From NCBI GenBank assembly GCA_018136815.1, contig CM030943.1, positions 2,849,403 through 2,911,902 on the forward strand: a stretch of 62,500 nt of DNA. The letters run 5' to 3'. Position 1 is the stretch's first letter. The number at the start of each line of letters is the position of its first letter. This stretch comes from Isochrysis galbana. Its lineage: Eukaryota; Haptophyta; Isochrysidales; Isochrysidaceae. A model generated the notes under the pieces. The model had not been told where the DNA came from. It did no database searches and saw nothing but the letters and a program-made list of their open reading frames with translations. The translations under genes and the position numbers were made by a program. Shown in pieces: positions 43,601-55,012 of the stretch.

Positions 43601-45346
43601 TCATGGGTTTAGGTATGATAAACACGAGAAATAACGGCGTGGCGCCGTGCTGGCTGTGCAGACGTTGCCACGAATCTAGCGCGCTGAGGGCGGTGCGAGT
43701 GAGCCAGAGCATAAACAGTCTCGCGGGCTCGTCCTTGGAACGACGACGCGTCCGCTACGCAGGCCGCAAAGCTGCGCCGGGCGGGACCGACATACCGTGC
43801 GGTAGAGCTCCGAGCATGTGCACGCCATGGCGCAGAGCTCGCGGCTGACCATGTGCTCGGCGACCTGCATCCAGATCTCAACGGGGAGCTCTGGCGGTGG
43901 ATTGGATTGCTCCTCATGAGCCTTATGCTGCTCCATTGCTTTGCCACGATCAAATGGCGCACACGTCTCATCATCCCCATCAAGCCAAAACCCAGCGAGA
44001 GAGTCGACCCCGTGCACACCAGACATTCGAACGTGAGGCGAAAGAGTTGACGAGGACACGCACACTGGGGTTGCTCCGCTCGAATCGGGGATGGAACGCG
44101 CAGCGGGGGTGCTACAGTTCGAGTCAAAGCCGTGCACATTGGACCATTGCCGCGTACCACCCGTCTCGCTGATTATTCTGGAGGCGGCTGGCGATCCTCG
44201 GCTGAACGTGACGCAGGGTGACGGACGAGTTGTATGGGCGCTCAAGGAGCCGCTGAAGCTGTCTTCTTGAAAGCTGAAGCTTGGGCTCGCACTCATGCTG
44301 AATCTCACATTGCCGCCCGTCTCGTTGCCGCCCTCACTCGGATTGCAAGCGCTCGCCGCATCGGCGCAAGCCGGTGGGGTCGTTCGCTCGCGAAGCTTAC
44401 CCTTTCCGGAGCCCGAGGCTCGGTGGCTGCCAGCCGCGTCAGCAACAGCCTTGGCTGCTTGGCCACCCACTCCGCCGCCACGGCGCTCCGCACGAGCCTG
44501 CGCACGGAGTGCTTCACGCTCGGCCGCGCGGGCCGCACGGGAATTCCGGCATCCAATCGCGGTCGCCGACCCATACAGCGGCTCGTCCAGTAGAAGCGCC
44601 TCGTTATGCGGGCCATCCTCTTCGTTGCACCGGCTGTGGCGCTGGCTCCTGCGATTGTTGCGCCCCGTCCTGGCCCGGCTGCGTAGGCCAGACCTTTCTC
44701 CGTGCCTATCGCTGCGTTCACCGTCTTGATCTCCCTGCTCGCCGGGCAACTTGCCATCTGGGTCGGGGGTATGCAGCGCGCAACGTCGCTCGTGCGCCCC
44801 GACCTTCTCACGTGCAGCGAGCACTGACTCGTCTACGTGCGCGAATAAGTCGAGAGCGTCGAGGCTGAGCAAAGAATCGGCCTCCTCGTCGTCAGTTCCG
44901 ACGCTCAAGCCCCCATCACGCCGGCGCGATCTGCCTGTATTCGAGGCCTGCGGTCCCCGAGAAAGCATTGCTGTGGTGATCCCGTTGTCATAACAGCAGA
45001 GATCGCGACAGCTGCCAATGGAGCGGGTAGATTGAGCCATCTCCATAGAGCCAGCATCGATTCTCTGTGCCCCGCGCTCGACTGCACCATCCTCTGCGTG
45101 CTCGCGAGCCACGACCCTGGGAACGGAGGAGGAGGAGGAGGAGGAGGAGGAGGAGGAGGAGGAGGAGGAGGGGGAGGAGGAGGTGGGGGAGGAGGAGGAG
45201 GGACGAGAGGAGGAGGGCGAGAAGAGTGTCATCTCTTCCTCTACCTCCTGCCTCCGCCGGCTGAGAGCTGCTGTAGGAGACTGCGTAGGTGCTTGGGGGT
45301 GAAGAGGTGTCGCCCTGAGGGAGGGGCACTCTAACCGCCCCACCAT
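40676..45346 (-). CDS. F-box/WD40-repeat protein, multi-exon
   Basis: Predicted substrate receptor of an SCF-type ubiquitin ligase. Exons placed with good splice signals: 45346-43796, 43588-43214, 43094-42918, 42678-41913; more exons follow to about 40676, where limits are uncertain. The N-terminal 430 residues are low complexity, including a polySer run from a GGA/TCC microsatellite. The F-box (PPELPVEIWMQVAEHMVSRE) lies near the end of exon 1. WD40 blades follow: GAGLLITADGGA joined to VRLWSLERG, SLLSGGGDGTLHVFDLEDLA, NGALRVWDIS, GSVQLWDARLLPSA and AQTVAMYDMRS. The SCF role follows from the F-box plus WD40 combination; the substrate is unknown. Confidence 0.8.
45125..45205 (+). repeat. (GGA)n microsatellite coding for polySer in the F-box gene
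   Basis: About 25 GGA/GGG triplets; on the coding strand this is TCC repeats encoding Ser in the N-terminal region of the F-box/WD40 protein. Length variation would change the protein in frame. Confidence 0.9.
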
Positions 45347-45389
45347 GTGTTCTCTCTGCTGTGTGGAGGAGGAGAGGGAGGAGAGGTCG

Positions 45390-45815
45390 TTCCCACTCTT
45401 CTCTCTCTCTTCTCTCTCTCTCTTTCTTCTCTCCCTCTATCTTCTCCCTCTCTCTTCTCTCTCTCTTCTGTCTTTTCTCTATCTCCCTCTGCTCTCTCTA
45501 ATCTCTCTCTTCTCCCTCTCTCTAACTTACTCTCTCCCTCCCTCTCTCTCCTCTCTCTCTCCCTCTCTCTCTGCTCTCTCTCTCTCTCTCCTCTTCTTCT
45601 CTCTCCTCCTACTCTCTCTCTGCTCTCTCTCTCTCTTCTCTCTCTCTGCTCTCTCTCTTCTCTCTCTCTGCTCTCTCTCTTCTCTCTCTCTTCTCTCTCT
45701 TCTCTCTCTCTTCTCTCTCTCTCCCCATCTTCTCTCCTCCTATCTCTCCTCCTCCCTCTCTCCTCGCTCTCGCCTTCTTCTACCCTCTCCTCTCTCTCTC
45801 TCTCTACTGTTAGAA
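45390..45815 (+). repeat. About 425-bp CT tract upstream of the F-box/WD40 gene
   Basis: Continuous CT/TCTC sequence beginning about 45 bp upstream of the minus-strand start codon at 45346. Long Ser/Leu ORFs through it are artefacts. Confidence 0.85.
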
Positions 45816-45870
45816 ATCTGCTCCCGCCCCTCCCCGCCCCACCTTTTTTTTTTCCCTCGGACTTGGGACA

Positions 45871-46020
45871 CTATCATTATAGTCTTCTCGATGGAGTGGC
45901 GCGCCGACGGCCGACCGGCGGGTGGAGTGGGACCGGAGTTGTGTTGTAGGGGTTACTATCTCCGAGTGACGTCATCGGCATCGTCGCACCGTCATTGGCT
46001 TGTCGCGCTAGCTAGCCCTC
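45871..46020 (+). other. Possible 5'-end fragment of the LINE family
   Basis: The stretch actatcattatagtcttctc followed by gATGGAGTGGCGCGCCGACGG resembles the 5' end of copy D (actattgttatagttttagc followed by gATGGAGCGCGCGCCGACCG). Similarity covers about 40 bp, then is lost. Confidence 0.35.
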
Positions 46021-46185
46021 AATGGTTACTCTGATCTACATTGTACATTGCTCTACTCTATCTCTATCTATCACTCTATCATAAGGCTGTGAACATGTTA
46101 TAGTGTTAGAGTGTTAACATGGTAACATGGTAACACCCAACCACCACCCAAGTGTTTTGCACTACCACCCTGGTAGTGGTAGTGC

Positions 46186-47013
46186 CTAAGGCACTACTAG
46201 TGCCAGCCTATGTAGCAAACGAGCGCCTGGATGGTAATAAGGTGTTAACATGTGTGCATTTTTGGCCCGTAGACGCGATGTCCAAAGGGCCTCGGGCGGT
46301 AGCGCGTCGGAGCGGTACCACGGGGTCGAGAGCGAAGCTGTGAAAGCATACCACCACTCTCCGAGCACGAACCACGCTCGATGAGGACGGGGCACGAGAT
46401 GGGGTGGAGGATCCACTGCATGGGGATGCAGAGCGGGCAAAGGCTCCGAAGCTCCCACATGGGCGACATGCACATCACGTGGAAGTGAACGGAGGCGAGG
46501 CGAGCGTCGTGGATGGGTATCAGGGGCGACTTCGGGACCGGTGCGATGCATGTCCGTGAGACCGTGCGCGCGCGAGGTACCGGTGAAGGCGGGAGAAGGC
46601 TGTAGTCGGGCCCGCTTTGATGTCTGTGAACTGGTAGCGGTTGTCAGTGGATGTGCGTTGTCGTAGTCAGTGACGAGGTCGGCACAGCGGCGTAACAGTT
46701 CTGTTAGGGGCTCCCACGTGGCCGCAGATCGTGGATAACCGCGCCACTTGACGAGGTAATGGCGAGCTTGTCCCCGGCCTTTGCGATCGAGTAGAGCTTC
46801 TACTAAGTGTTCATCAGATTGAAGGGGGTCATCATCCGTGAGCGTGTAGTAGGGGGGTGTAGAAACCTTGTGCTTGTGCTGCGTGAAAGTGCAGTGGGTA
46901 CTTGGCCGCGTGTGCGTGTGCGGTGTTGACGATATTAAACCGTTTCTTGATATTGCTCTACTGGGCCCAAGATGCAAGATGGGTTGGGCTAAAGAGGTCA
47001 TCTCTCGTTTCAA
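46186..47013 (-). pseudogene. Chromodomain remnant of a Ty3/gypsy-type retrotransposon polyprotein
   Basis: The frame contains a chromodomain (about 46860-46660): YYTLTDDDPLQSDEHLVEAL leading into HYLVKWRGYPRSAATWEPL and a terminal helix. This is the arrangement at the end of chromovirus-type integrases, where the domain guides integration to chromatin. No integrase catalytic core, RT or LTR is recognisable nearby, so it is a fragment. The remaining C-terminal sequence is basic and Pro-rich. A second relative is at 52740-53010 on the plus strand. Confidence 0.65.
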
Positions 47014-47833
47014 GCCTACTGCTTCATTGATTAATTAACTTAATTAACTTCTTAATAGTCTCACCGCACACGCGGCCGTGGACCCTCTACTTTCTACTCA
47101 CGCAGCAAACCTTTCTACACCCCCTCTCTCCCGGCCCTTTCCCCCCCGCCATCAGGCGACTCCCCCCGTGCACTACTAGGGGGATAGGGGTGGAGGGCTT
47201 AGATATGGTCGGTGGCCCGCGCCCCCCCCCGGTGATCCGTTCCCCCCTTCCTCCTATGCCTACCGGGCTGGCGGCGTCCTCAGTCCCGACTTCTCCTGTA
47301 AACAGGTGCGGGACTTACATATTTTCCGGTGAGCGGAGCCCTCGCTCCGCCCACCCCCTTCTCCGCGCTCTCTCTCCCCTCTCCTGCAGGCACGCGCGAT
47401 GGCGCGCCTGCGACAGGCCTGCAGCTGCCTCTGGCGACCCCTGGAGGCTCCTGGAGGCCAGCTCAGGGGGCAGAGGAGGCTGGGGCTGGGCCCTGGTCTC
47501 CCCTGCCTCTCCCTCGCTGGCGCTCCTGAGCCTCTGGGGCCCCCACTCTGCACCTGTCTGCCTGTTGAACAGGGGGGGAGGGGGGGTTGGAGCGATGGGC
47601 TGGCCACGAGGGGCCAGGACGCGCGGATCAGGCGAACCTGTCAGGGAGAGAGTGGGTCAGCATGGCAGTGGCCTCCTGGCAAGCCATCAGGCATGCCAGG
47701 AGAGTGGGTGGTTCCTCCCCCATGGCAGGGGAGGAGTGGAGAGAGGGGGGGGCTCGTGCCCCCCCATGGGCGAACCAAGTATAAACTTAGTTGATACTGC
47801 TTCATTGAAAATAAGGGTACTTCGATTTCCACT
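47014..47833. other. Intergenic; repeat fragments
   Basis: AT-rich attaattaacttaattaac near 47030-47052, then GC-rich sequence of repeat-like character to 47770. It ends with aaccaagtataaacttagtt (47773-47792), shared with about 25863-25882. No host gene seen. Confidence 0.35.
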
Positions 47834-50633
47834 TCAGGTCGTAGGGTAACACAAAACACCCAGATCCCGCACAATGTCGGCGTCTACCTCTACAGGTGCG
47901 ATTTCCCTGCCGTTTGGCGCAGATTGCTCGTCCCCCTTTCCTCCTTCCGTGCAGGCGTCCGCAATACCTACTGGCGCGGAGGCTTTCACAGCCGGATGCG
48001 GTCTCTTTTTGAGCTTCACCTCAAATGTGTACGTCGGTTGCACCGCGGCTGAATGTGTCGTCGCTCGCACGAGCACAAGGTCCCCAGCGGAGACTCGAAC
48101 TGGTTGGAGCAAAGGTACCACGATGTTTGGCCAATGAGAGGGCGGCGGAGTAAATCCTGCTATGCTCGTCGTGACGCCATGATGCTCGGGGGCGAGGGAG
48201 CTGATAACATGCGTAGAGTCTAGACTAAAGGGATCCACAACTGTATCTTCCGACTGATCCTCCTGAGGGTGGGCCTGCGCCACGACGCTTGTGCTGAACG
48301 TGCCCTCCTGAAGCGGTTGGTCCATTGGAAGAAACGGGGCGGGAAGCTTGGAGGCCGATGCAACGGTAGGGCACTCAGGCGGCTGCACCTCTACTGGAAG
48401 CTCGGGCGGGACTAACGAGGGTGGCGCGTCTTGCGAGGTCTGGGGTGATGCGGCGCCGTCCGGATGAGAGTCCGGCGGCTATCGGGCGGACAGCCAATCC
48501 GCACGAGGAGTCGCAAGCGCTGGGTGCGTTGCTTGCAGCATCTTGTGGTGTTGGCAAAGAAGCCTCGCGTACCTCTTGAGATGGACCTGCACCCGGGGCC
48601 GGCTGCGTCGTGAGTGCCGACGTGCTCTTGCCCACAGGAAAGGCCACCTCGATGTGGATCATAAGACCACAGAGCTCTGAGTCAGAAGACAGCAAGAACT
48701 CAAGGTCATACTGCTGGTCCTCGCATAGCTAAATTGCAAGGGAATGGAGAGGGAGGACAGCCGAGGTGTATGAGACAGAGGGCCGCCATACTGCATGGGA
48801 TCCCGATCGATTGCGATGGATGTGCATCGCCATGCAAGGCGTCGTCGCGCGCAACCCAGGTGTTTGCTGTGGGGGTTCCTTGTGTGCTCTGACGATTGCA
48901 GTTGAACAACGGCGAGATGGCAACGGCAAAGAAGTTGAGCTTACCTGATCCGGGGACTTGCGAAAATCCAAGATTTCGCACGTCTGTGGCGGCGCGAGGA
49001 GTGCGCGCTTTGGGAATCCCGGGAGCTTCATGGGCACTCCCGGTGGCGGTGCGATCATAGGAGCTGGCAGTGAAGACCTGCGCGCGGCATACGTTCGCGA
49101 CAGGCATGGGCACCAGGGGCTACACACATGTGCAAGCCTGGTCGTTTGCATGGCATGGTGAAATAGAGAAGGCCCGCCTCACGGTAGGAGAACGGGCGAA
49201 CAGCTTCATCAGGCACAGACATTCCTTGATCTCGCATGGCCTGCTTGCAGCAGCAACCTCGCATATGACAAAGACGAGCATTGCGAACGACGACGCGCTC
49301 ACCAGTACTCTAGCTCGGGCCACGTGCAAGGAGCCACTAGACTGCGTGCGGCAGTTGGTATTGAAACGGTGTCTGCTACAAGCAGCCGGCGCTTGGCATC
49401 GGCCAAGCAATGTGCCGCTCCCTCCGAGCCCGCAATCTCGCCCAGGATCTCGTGGACCACCAAGCCGGGACGTCGGGGTGAGCAGCATTTCGGAAGGGCG
49501 ATGCTATGCTGCGGAAGATCGGATGCGAAGGCATGCACATATGGCGTATCTCCACTAGGAGATGTCCACAGGCTGGCCACATCGGTTGAATAGCCCTCCA
49601 GAACTGTGATCTTTTCGGACAAACCCAGCGATGCCACTGTGTCCCTATGCACATGTGGCAGGACGACTAGCTTGAAAAGAGTGGGCGAGCAGGCCAACGC
49701 ATTCGACGCGCAAAGTCTGGCCTCCTCTCATGGAAATCTGAACCTTGCATGATTGGGAGCCAATCGAGGCTCCAGCTCCTCACCAACATACCTTGCTTGA
49801 CGGCAAGCCACAGGGTTGGCCTCGATTGCATAGACGTGATCTGCACCAGCGCGCGCCGCCATGACGGCAAAGAGTGCAAGTGCGCCCGTGCCAATCTGCG
49901 CGAGCGATAGGAAGTGCCCGAGGGTGAGCGGAGATCTGAATGCGAGCCAAAGCGCTCGGGGAGACGTGCCGCGTCCCACAAGAGACTATGCGCCGTATAG
50001 CGCTCCTCGCCTGCCAACAAACACCTCTACCTCGTCACAAGCCGAACGCCACGGCCCTCGCCCTCTTCCTCCCCAGGTCCTTGCACTCACCTCAAGGACC
50101 ACCCGGCCGGCTGCCAGGCTTCCAATGGCGCATTCGTACGCGGAGGTTCGGCTCACATCGTCGCGCATCTTCTCATAGATCTCCGGTGTGTACCGTTCGC
50201 ACAGTGAGCGAGGAAAACCTCTCGTTTGGGCGGATGGAGCCAAGCGGCTGGGCCTTCTCATCTCCTCAGTCGATTGAGCCGTTTGTTGAGCCTCGTTCTC
50301 CTCACCCAAATGGCTCGCCAGCCGGCCGCCACTCCCTCTTAGGCTTCCCGCACAGCTCTCCGCCACTCTCCCCCCCTCTCCCCCATGTGGCTCCCCGCCG
50401 CCTCTCCACAGGACTGTACCAACCTCCCCACAGGGGAATTCCGTCTGCCCCATCTCCCCCACAGCCAGCGAGTTTCTGGAAATGACTCCGGCCTCGCCTG
50501 GCTCTCTCTCCCTCTTTCCCTCTTGTTTCTCTCCGCTTTCCCCCTGGCGGCCACGACTCCTTCTGCCATACCAAGCATCGCCCTCAGCCACGAGAGCAGA
50601 GGCCGGGGATCCCTCGCTTCCCTCCTCCATCAT
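47834..50633 (-). CDS. PRMT-like SAM-dependent methyltransferase, at least six exons
   Basis: Predicted protein arginine methyltransferase. Exons with clear signals: 50633-50091, 49895-49792, 49716-49303, 49077-48945, one from 48728, and a last one ending at 47834; the junction between the last two (about 48640-48435) is unresolved. The sequence YEKMRDDVSRTSAYECAI precedes VVLE joined to IGTGALALFAVMAARAGADH (SAM motif I; the usual GxGxG appears as GTGAL), then YAIEANP. A double-E-like loop VVHEILGEIAGSEGA follows, with only part of the usual spacing. KITVLEGYSTDV is the post-I region, SSLPAPMIAPPPGVP and GLMIHIEVAFPVG belong to the beta-barrel, and NIVVPLLQPVRVSAGDLVLV is the terminal strand set. 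The N-terminal 130 residues are low complexity. Catalytic competence is uncertain because of the altered motif I. Confidence 0.7.
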
Positions 50634-50654
50634 GCCGCTGCCACCGCCAACAAC

Positions 50655-51230
<576 letters not shown>

Positions 51231-51362
51231 GAGCTCTAAAGTACTACTAGATCTCGTCCTCCGTCAGAGTTTTATTGTTGTGTTCGTATAACCTTAGTGC
51301 TGAGGGATTGTAGCCCTTCGACGGCAACGGAGCCCCTCCCCCGCGATGGGACGTGTGCCTAG

Positions 51363-52325
51363 CAAGGCTTGTATTAATTATGGCCCGCCCGGCCTAAGGG
51401 CGAGGAAAAATTTTCGGGATATAAGGCCTTATGGCTTTGGAAATCCGCACTTTAGAAGTAAGGCCTTACTTTACGTAAGGCCTTACTTAACGGACAAAAA
51501 ATTCCGTCCTAGAAACTAGGACCTAGGACCACGTCCTAGAAAATTCTTGGATTTCTAGGACTCTGCCGATCATGCCTCCATTATAGCCTATGGTGAGCGT
51601 ATGAGACATCCCATCACCTGAAGCAAACCATCTCCACATCCCATTCAACCTTAGCTCTCCCCATGACCAACTCTGCGGAGCTTGTCTTTGCTTACTTTTG
51701 CTACCACATTCAGCATGCGGTGCTGCACTCGGGCGTCCGCTCGCACCAGAGGAATTTTATTTTAGACCTTTTGGAGCAGTAGGCTGGCGGATTGGACACT
51801 TGGATGACAAAACCAAGCTTGGTGGTCACTGAAGGTCTCAAAAAGGGCAGTCAAAGCAACATTTCATCTCCTATGGACCATGGGTAGAAGAGCTCCCCAT
51901 TGGGTGGTATCAGCCATTTCTCCCGTTTCTAGGACAAGCAGCAATTCCGACCAGGTGACCCGTAAACGCGTCACAAAACTTGGTGTTGCTGAGGGAATGG
52001 TGCCTAGGTACACCTGGAACATTTAATGAGGACATGCATGTGGTAACTCAATGAGAGGAAAAGCGTTTGCATGCGCACGCACGGCGTCCCCGCGGGGGAA
52101 CATGCACCGCGGGAAAAAGCAGAGAAAAAAGTTGTTATCCCCACGCACTGCTAGCCCTTATTTAATTTTAAAATAACTGTGGACATTTGATCGCTCAATT
52201 CGACTGATGCCCCATAATTGACGGAACGACACCTTAATCTAAGGCTTACCCGGGCCGGCGGTAAGGCCATTATGAGGGTAAGGCCTTACGTTTAAGGGCC
52301 TTAAAAGTAACTAATACAAGCCTTG
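51363..52325. mobile_element. 963-bp repeat bounded by terminal inverted repeats
   Basis: The left end caaggcttgtattaatta matches the reverse complement of the right end taactaatacaagccttg with one mismatch. Subterminal regions on both sides are full of the palindromic motif taaggccttac, including the perfect palindrome AAGTAAGGCCTTACTT near 51456-51471. The interior has no long ORF and contains repeat R2 in inverted orientation. This fits a non-autonomous DNA transposon (MITE/foldback type). A target-site duplication was not evident. Confidence 0.65.
52148..52235 (-). repeat. Dispersed repeat R2, copy 2 (inverted)
   Basis: Reverse complement of the series at 24326-24420 (aggtgtcgttccgtcaatt..., gtcgaattgagcgatc, aatgtccacagtt, tattttaaaattaaat). 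It lies near the right end of the TIR-bounded repeat. Confidence 0.8.
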
Positions 52326-52739
52326 GTTCCTAGATGTGAAAGACAGAAACAGTTTTTTTTTCGGAGGCCAAAAACAGTGTTTTTCACCGTTTTTCAAACG
52401 CCCTCCGGTTTTTCCACTGTTTTTCTTAGAGCGGGGCTGGGGCTGGGGGTCGCCCGCGCGCGGCGCGCGCGAGCGCGTCGTGCGCGCGGGACCAGGCGCG
52501 CGCGAGCGCGGCGTGCGCGCGGGACCGCGGCCACCACCACCAGCAGGCGCGCGGATCGCGACGCGTGCGTGGGCTTGGGGTTGAACACCGATAGCGGCTC
52601 GCCATCGGCCGAGGGGAGGGGAGGGGGCAGCGGCGGCGGCGGCCTACGTACGCGTAGGACTCAGGACGCGGTGGAGCGGAGGCGGAGAGGCGTTCCGCGC
52701 GCGGATATCGCATTGCTGAGTCGCTTGGCGCTGGCCGCT

Positions 52740-53010
52740 ACAGACTACACGACCAAGAAAATCGCCTCCTCTCTGAGGAGGTGCATGTTGTGACTAACCT
52801 CCGTCCCTACTACACCCTCACAGACGAAGACCCCGTCCGATCAGACGAGTATCTGGGGTGGATTCACTCCTTGACTGCAAGGGTTGAGGCGATTCCAGGC
52901 AATACCTCGTCCAGTGGCGTGGCTACGCGAAACCTGCGGCCACATGGGGACGGTTTATGAGTTGGGAAAACCGCCCCCACATCACTGATAACCGCCCGCA
53001 TAACGGCCTC
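52740..53010 (+). pseudogene. Second chromodomain remnant, frameshifted
   Basis: Reads LLSEEVHVVTNLRPYYTLTD then EDPVRSDEYLG in one frame and QYLVQWRGYAKPAATWGRF in another. The same order (YYTLTD.DP..SDE, YLV.WRGY..AATW) occurs in the fragment at 46186-47013, here on the opposite strand. At least one frameshift lies between the halves. It is a dead relative of the same Ty3/gypsy-type family. Confidence 0.65.
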
Positions 53011-54159
53011 CCACCGCCGCCCCGTTCTTGCCCTTGTCCCTCGTTCGTAACACTCACTTTATACCCCACAAGTCTCGCACCCTCGCTCGCTCGCTCTCGC
53101 TTTAGCTCTCGTCCTCGCTATCGTCCGCTCCGTCGTCCCGCTCTGCCTCACACCCAAGCCCGTCTCCCCACTCCCCACCTCCTCCTGAGGCGGGTGGGCC
53201 CGTTCTTCCTTTGGCCCCGGCCTCCGCCGTGCCTCTCGCCGCCTCCCTTCCGTCTCCCCTCAGCTTCCATCCGAGGTAGTGGTACCCTCGGGTCCGTCAG
53301 GGTGGGGGGAACGGGGGATCGTACCGCTGGAGCGCAAGCATGTTGGTTGAGCGCTCCGTTGCTGACTCCTCTGACTCTGACGACAACAAGGACAGCCACG
53401 CCCCCTGGCCCGCTGCCCAACCTTCCCAGCCACCAGCCGCGGGGAAGCGGGGAAGACATCCCCCCCCCCCCAGGGCGCGCTCGCTGCCCCTAGTACCTAG
53501 TATAGGTCGAGGTGTTGTAAAGTTATAACGGGCCCGGGCATCGTCGAGATTCCGCCGCACGCTCGACTTAGTGAGATTGCCTCTCCAGCGGTGAGATTGG
53601 TGAGATTGGCACCTGTCCTCAAGATTCTCAACTGGATGCCGCGGAGCGACGCCCAATCTCGCGGCATCTCCGTGATTCCCCCGCCGCGGCGTTGGTCCGG
53701 CTTGCCCTCTCTCTCTCTCCATCCCTCGGTCCATCTTTCCTTTCGTTCTCCCTCACTGCTCGCCTCCGTTCCTTCCCGCGTCCGGCTTGCTTGGCTTTCT
53801 CGGGGACCCCGTGGAGAACTCCCAAGATCAAGGCGGTCGACTCGATGTGCTCGGCGCATATCTGGCGCGAAATTCATCATCCGAAGAGATCTAACATCAA
53901 CACGGTGGATTCTTTCGCTATTCGCCACCCTCGCCATCCCTGCGCCGTCGCTCCCCTGCCGTGGTCGGATGCATCTCGGCGAAATCTCGTCGAGCTCCGC
54001 GTAGACCTCGATGCTCCTCGGCGCAATCTCACCCGAGATCCGGCAGCTCAGGGAAGCTCGCGGCCTTTTCCCTATGTGAAAGCTCACCGCCCTCCAGCGA
54101 AAGACGACCGGCGGTGTGATTGCCCCCCGCGGAGCTCGTAATGCCTCGGAGGGAGCGGA
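53011..54159. other. Intergenic, repeat-rich, no firm gene
   Basis: Pyrimidine-rich and GC-rich sequence. Long minus-strand frames are of biased composition. A 60-bp segment at 53705-53765 recurs upstream of the membrane-protein gene. Confidence 0.3.
53705..53765 (+). repeat. 60-bp direct repeat, copy 1
   Basis: Begins ctctctctctccatccctcg and ends ttctccctcactgctc. The second copy (54943-55003) is nearly identical and sits immediately before the start codon at 55013. Confidence 0.85.
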
Positions 54160-54680
54160 ACATAGGCTTCTGAGAGAGGAGGAGGAGGAAGCCCGCCTCG
54201 CGAGGGGGAAGAATAGAGAGAGAAGACGGGAAGAAGGAAAGTTTTCTGAGAGAGAGAGAAGCCCGCGTCGCGAGGGGGAAGAGACACACTGGGGAGAGAT
54301 GAGAGGAGGAGAAAGGAGAGGAAGGGGGGAGAGGACCGTGGGAGGAAGAAGAAACTGGAGAGGTGAGAGAGATGTGCCGAGGCGGGGAAGGGGCGTTCGT
54401 GCTCTATGTGTGTGTGGGGGGGGGAGGGGGGAGAGAGAAAGAGAAGGAGAAGGCTGAATGAGAGGAAGAGGAATATCTTTGAAACCAAAGGTGAACTTGG
54501 CGGCGAACATCTCTCACCTCTCTCGCTCTCGCTCTCCCTCTCTCTCTCTCTCTCTCTCCCTCTCCCCCCCCCCCTCCCCCCCCCCCCCCCTCCTTCCACC
54601 CCTCGTTCGCCCCCCCCCCCCCCCCCCCCCCCCCTCGGTCCACGCCAGCTCGCCTTCGACTCTATTCTCGCCCTTGCACT
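54160..54680. repeat. GA-rich then CT/C-rich low-complexity block
   Basis: GGAGGA/GAGAGA sequence (54160-54460) switches to CTCTCT and long C runs (54515-54640). Its two halves are roughly complementary in composition. Confidence 0.7.
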
Positions 54681-54942
54681 CCCCCCATTTCTCCTGTCCA
54701 ACAGTCTAGCCTCAGCTCACGCTCAGCTCCACCTCCGAGAAGCTCGGCCAGACAAACTCTCTCGAACCTCCTCCTGTCCCTTGCACGCTCTCCCTCGTTG
54801 ACCGACCTGTCACCGACCCTCTCCGCTCATATACCCCCCCAGCCCACCCCCACCCTCCAACCGCCCCTCTCCGCCCACCTCTCTCCCCTCCCTCCTCCTC
54901 CCTTGCCACCTCTTCCTCCCACTCGTTGCGTTTCTCCTGGAT

Positions 54943-55003
54943 CCCCCTCTCTCTCCATCCCTCGGTCCATCTTTCCTTTCATTCTCCCTCACTGCTCCCC
55001 TGG
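54943..55003 (+). repeat. 60-bp direct repeat, copy 2, at the gene start
   Basis: Matches 53705-53765 almost base for base (one visible change, catt for cgtt). It lies within the last 70 bp before the ATG at 55013, so it may be leader or core-promoter sequence, or mark a segmental duplication of one. Confidence 0.8.
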
Positions 55004-55012
55004 CCCCTCGAA

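Noticed and set aside
45345..46034. Ser/Leu-rich ORFs of 200-229 codons
   Set aside because: Translation of the CT tract upstream of the F-box/WD40 gene.
53497..54701. 337- and 205-codon minus-strand ORFs
   Set aside because: They run through GA/CT blocks and the 60-bp repeat and lack any domain-like section.
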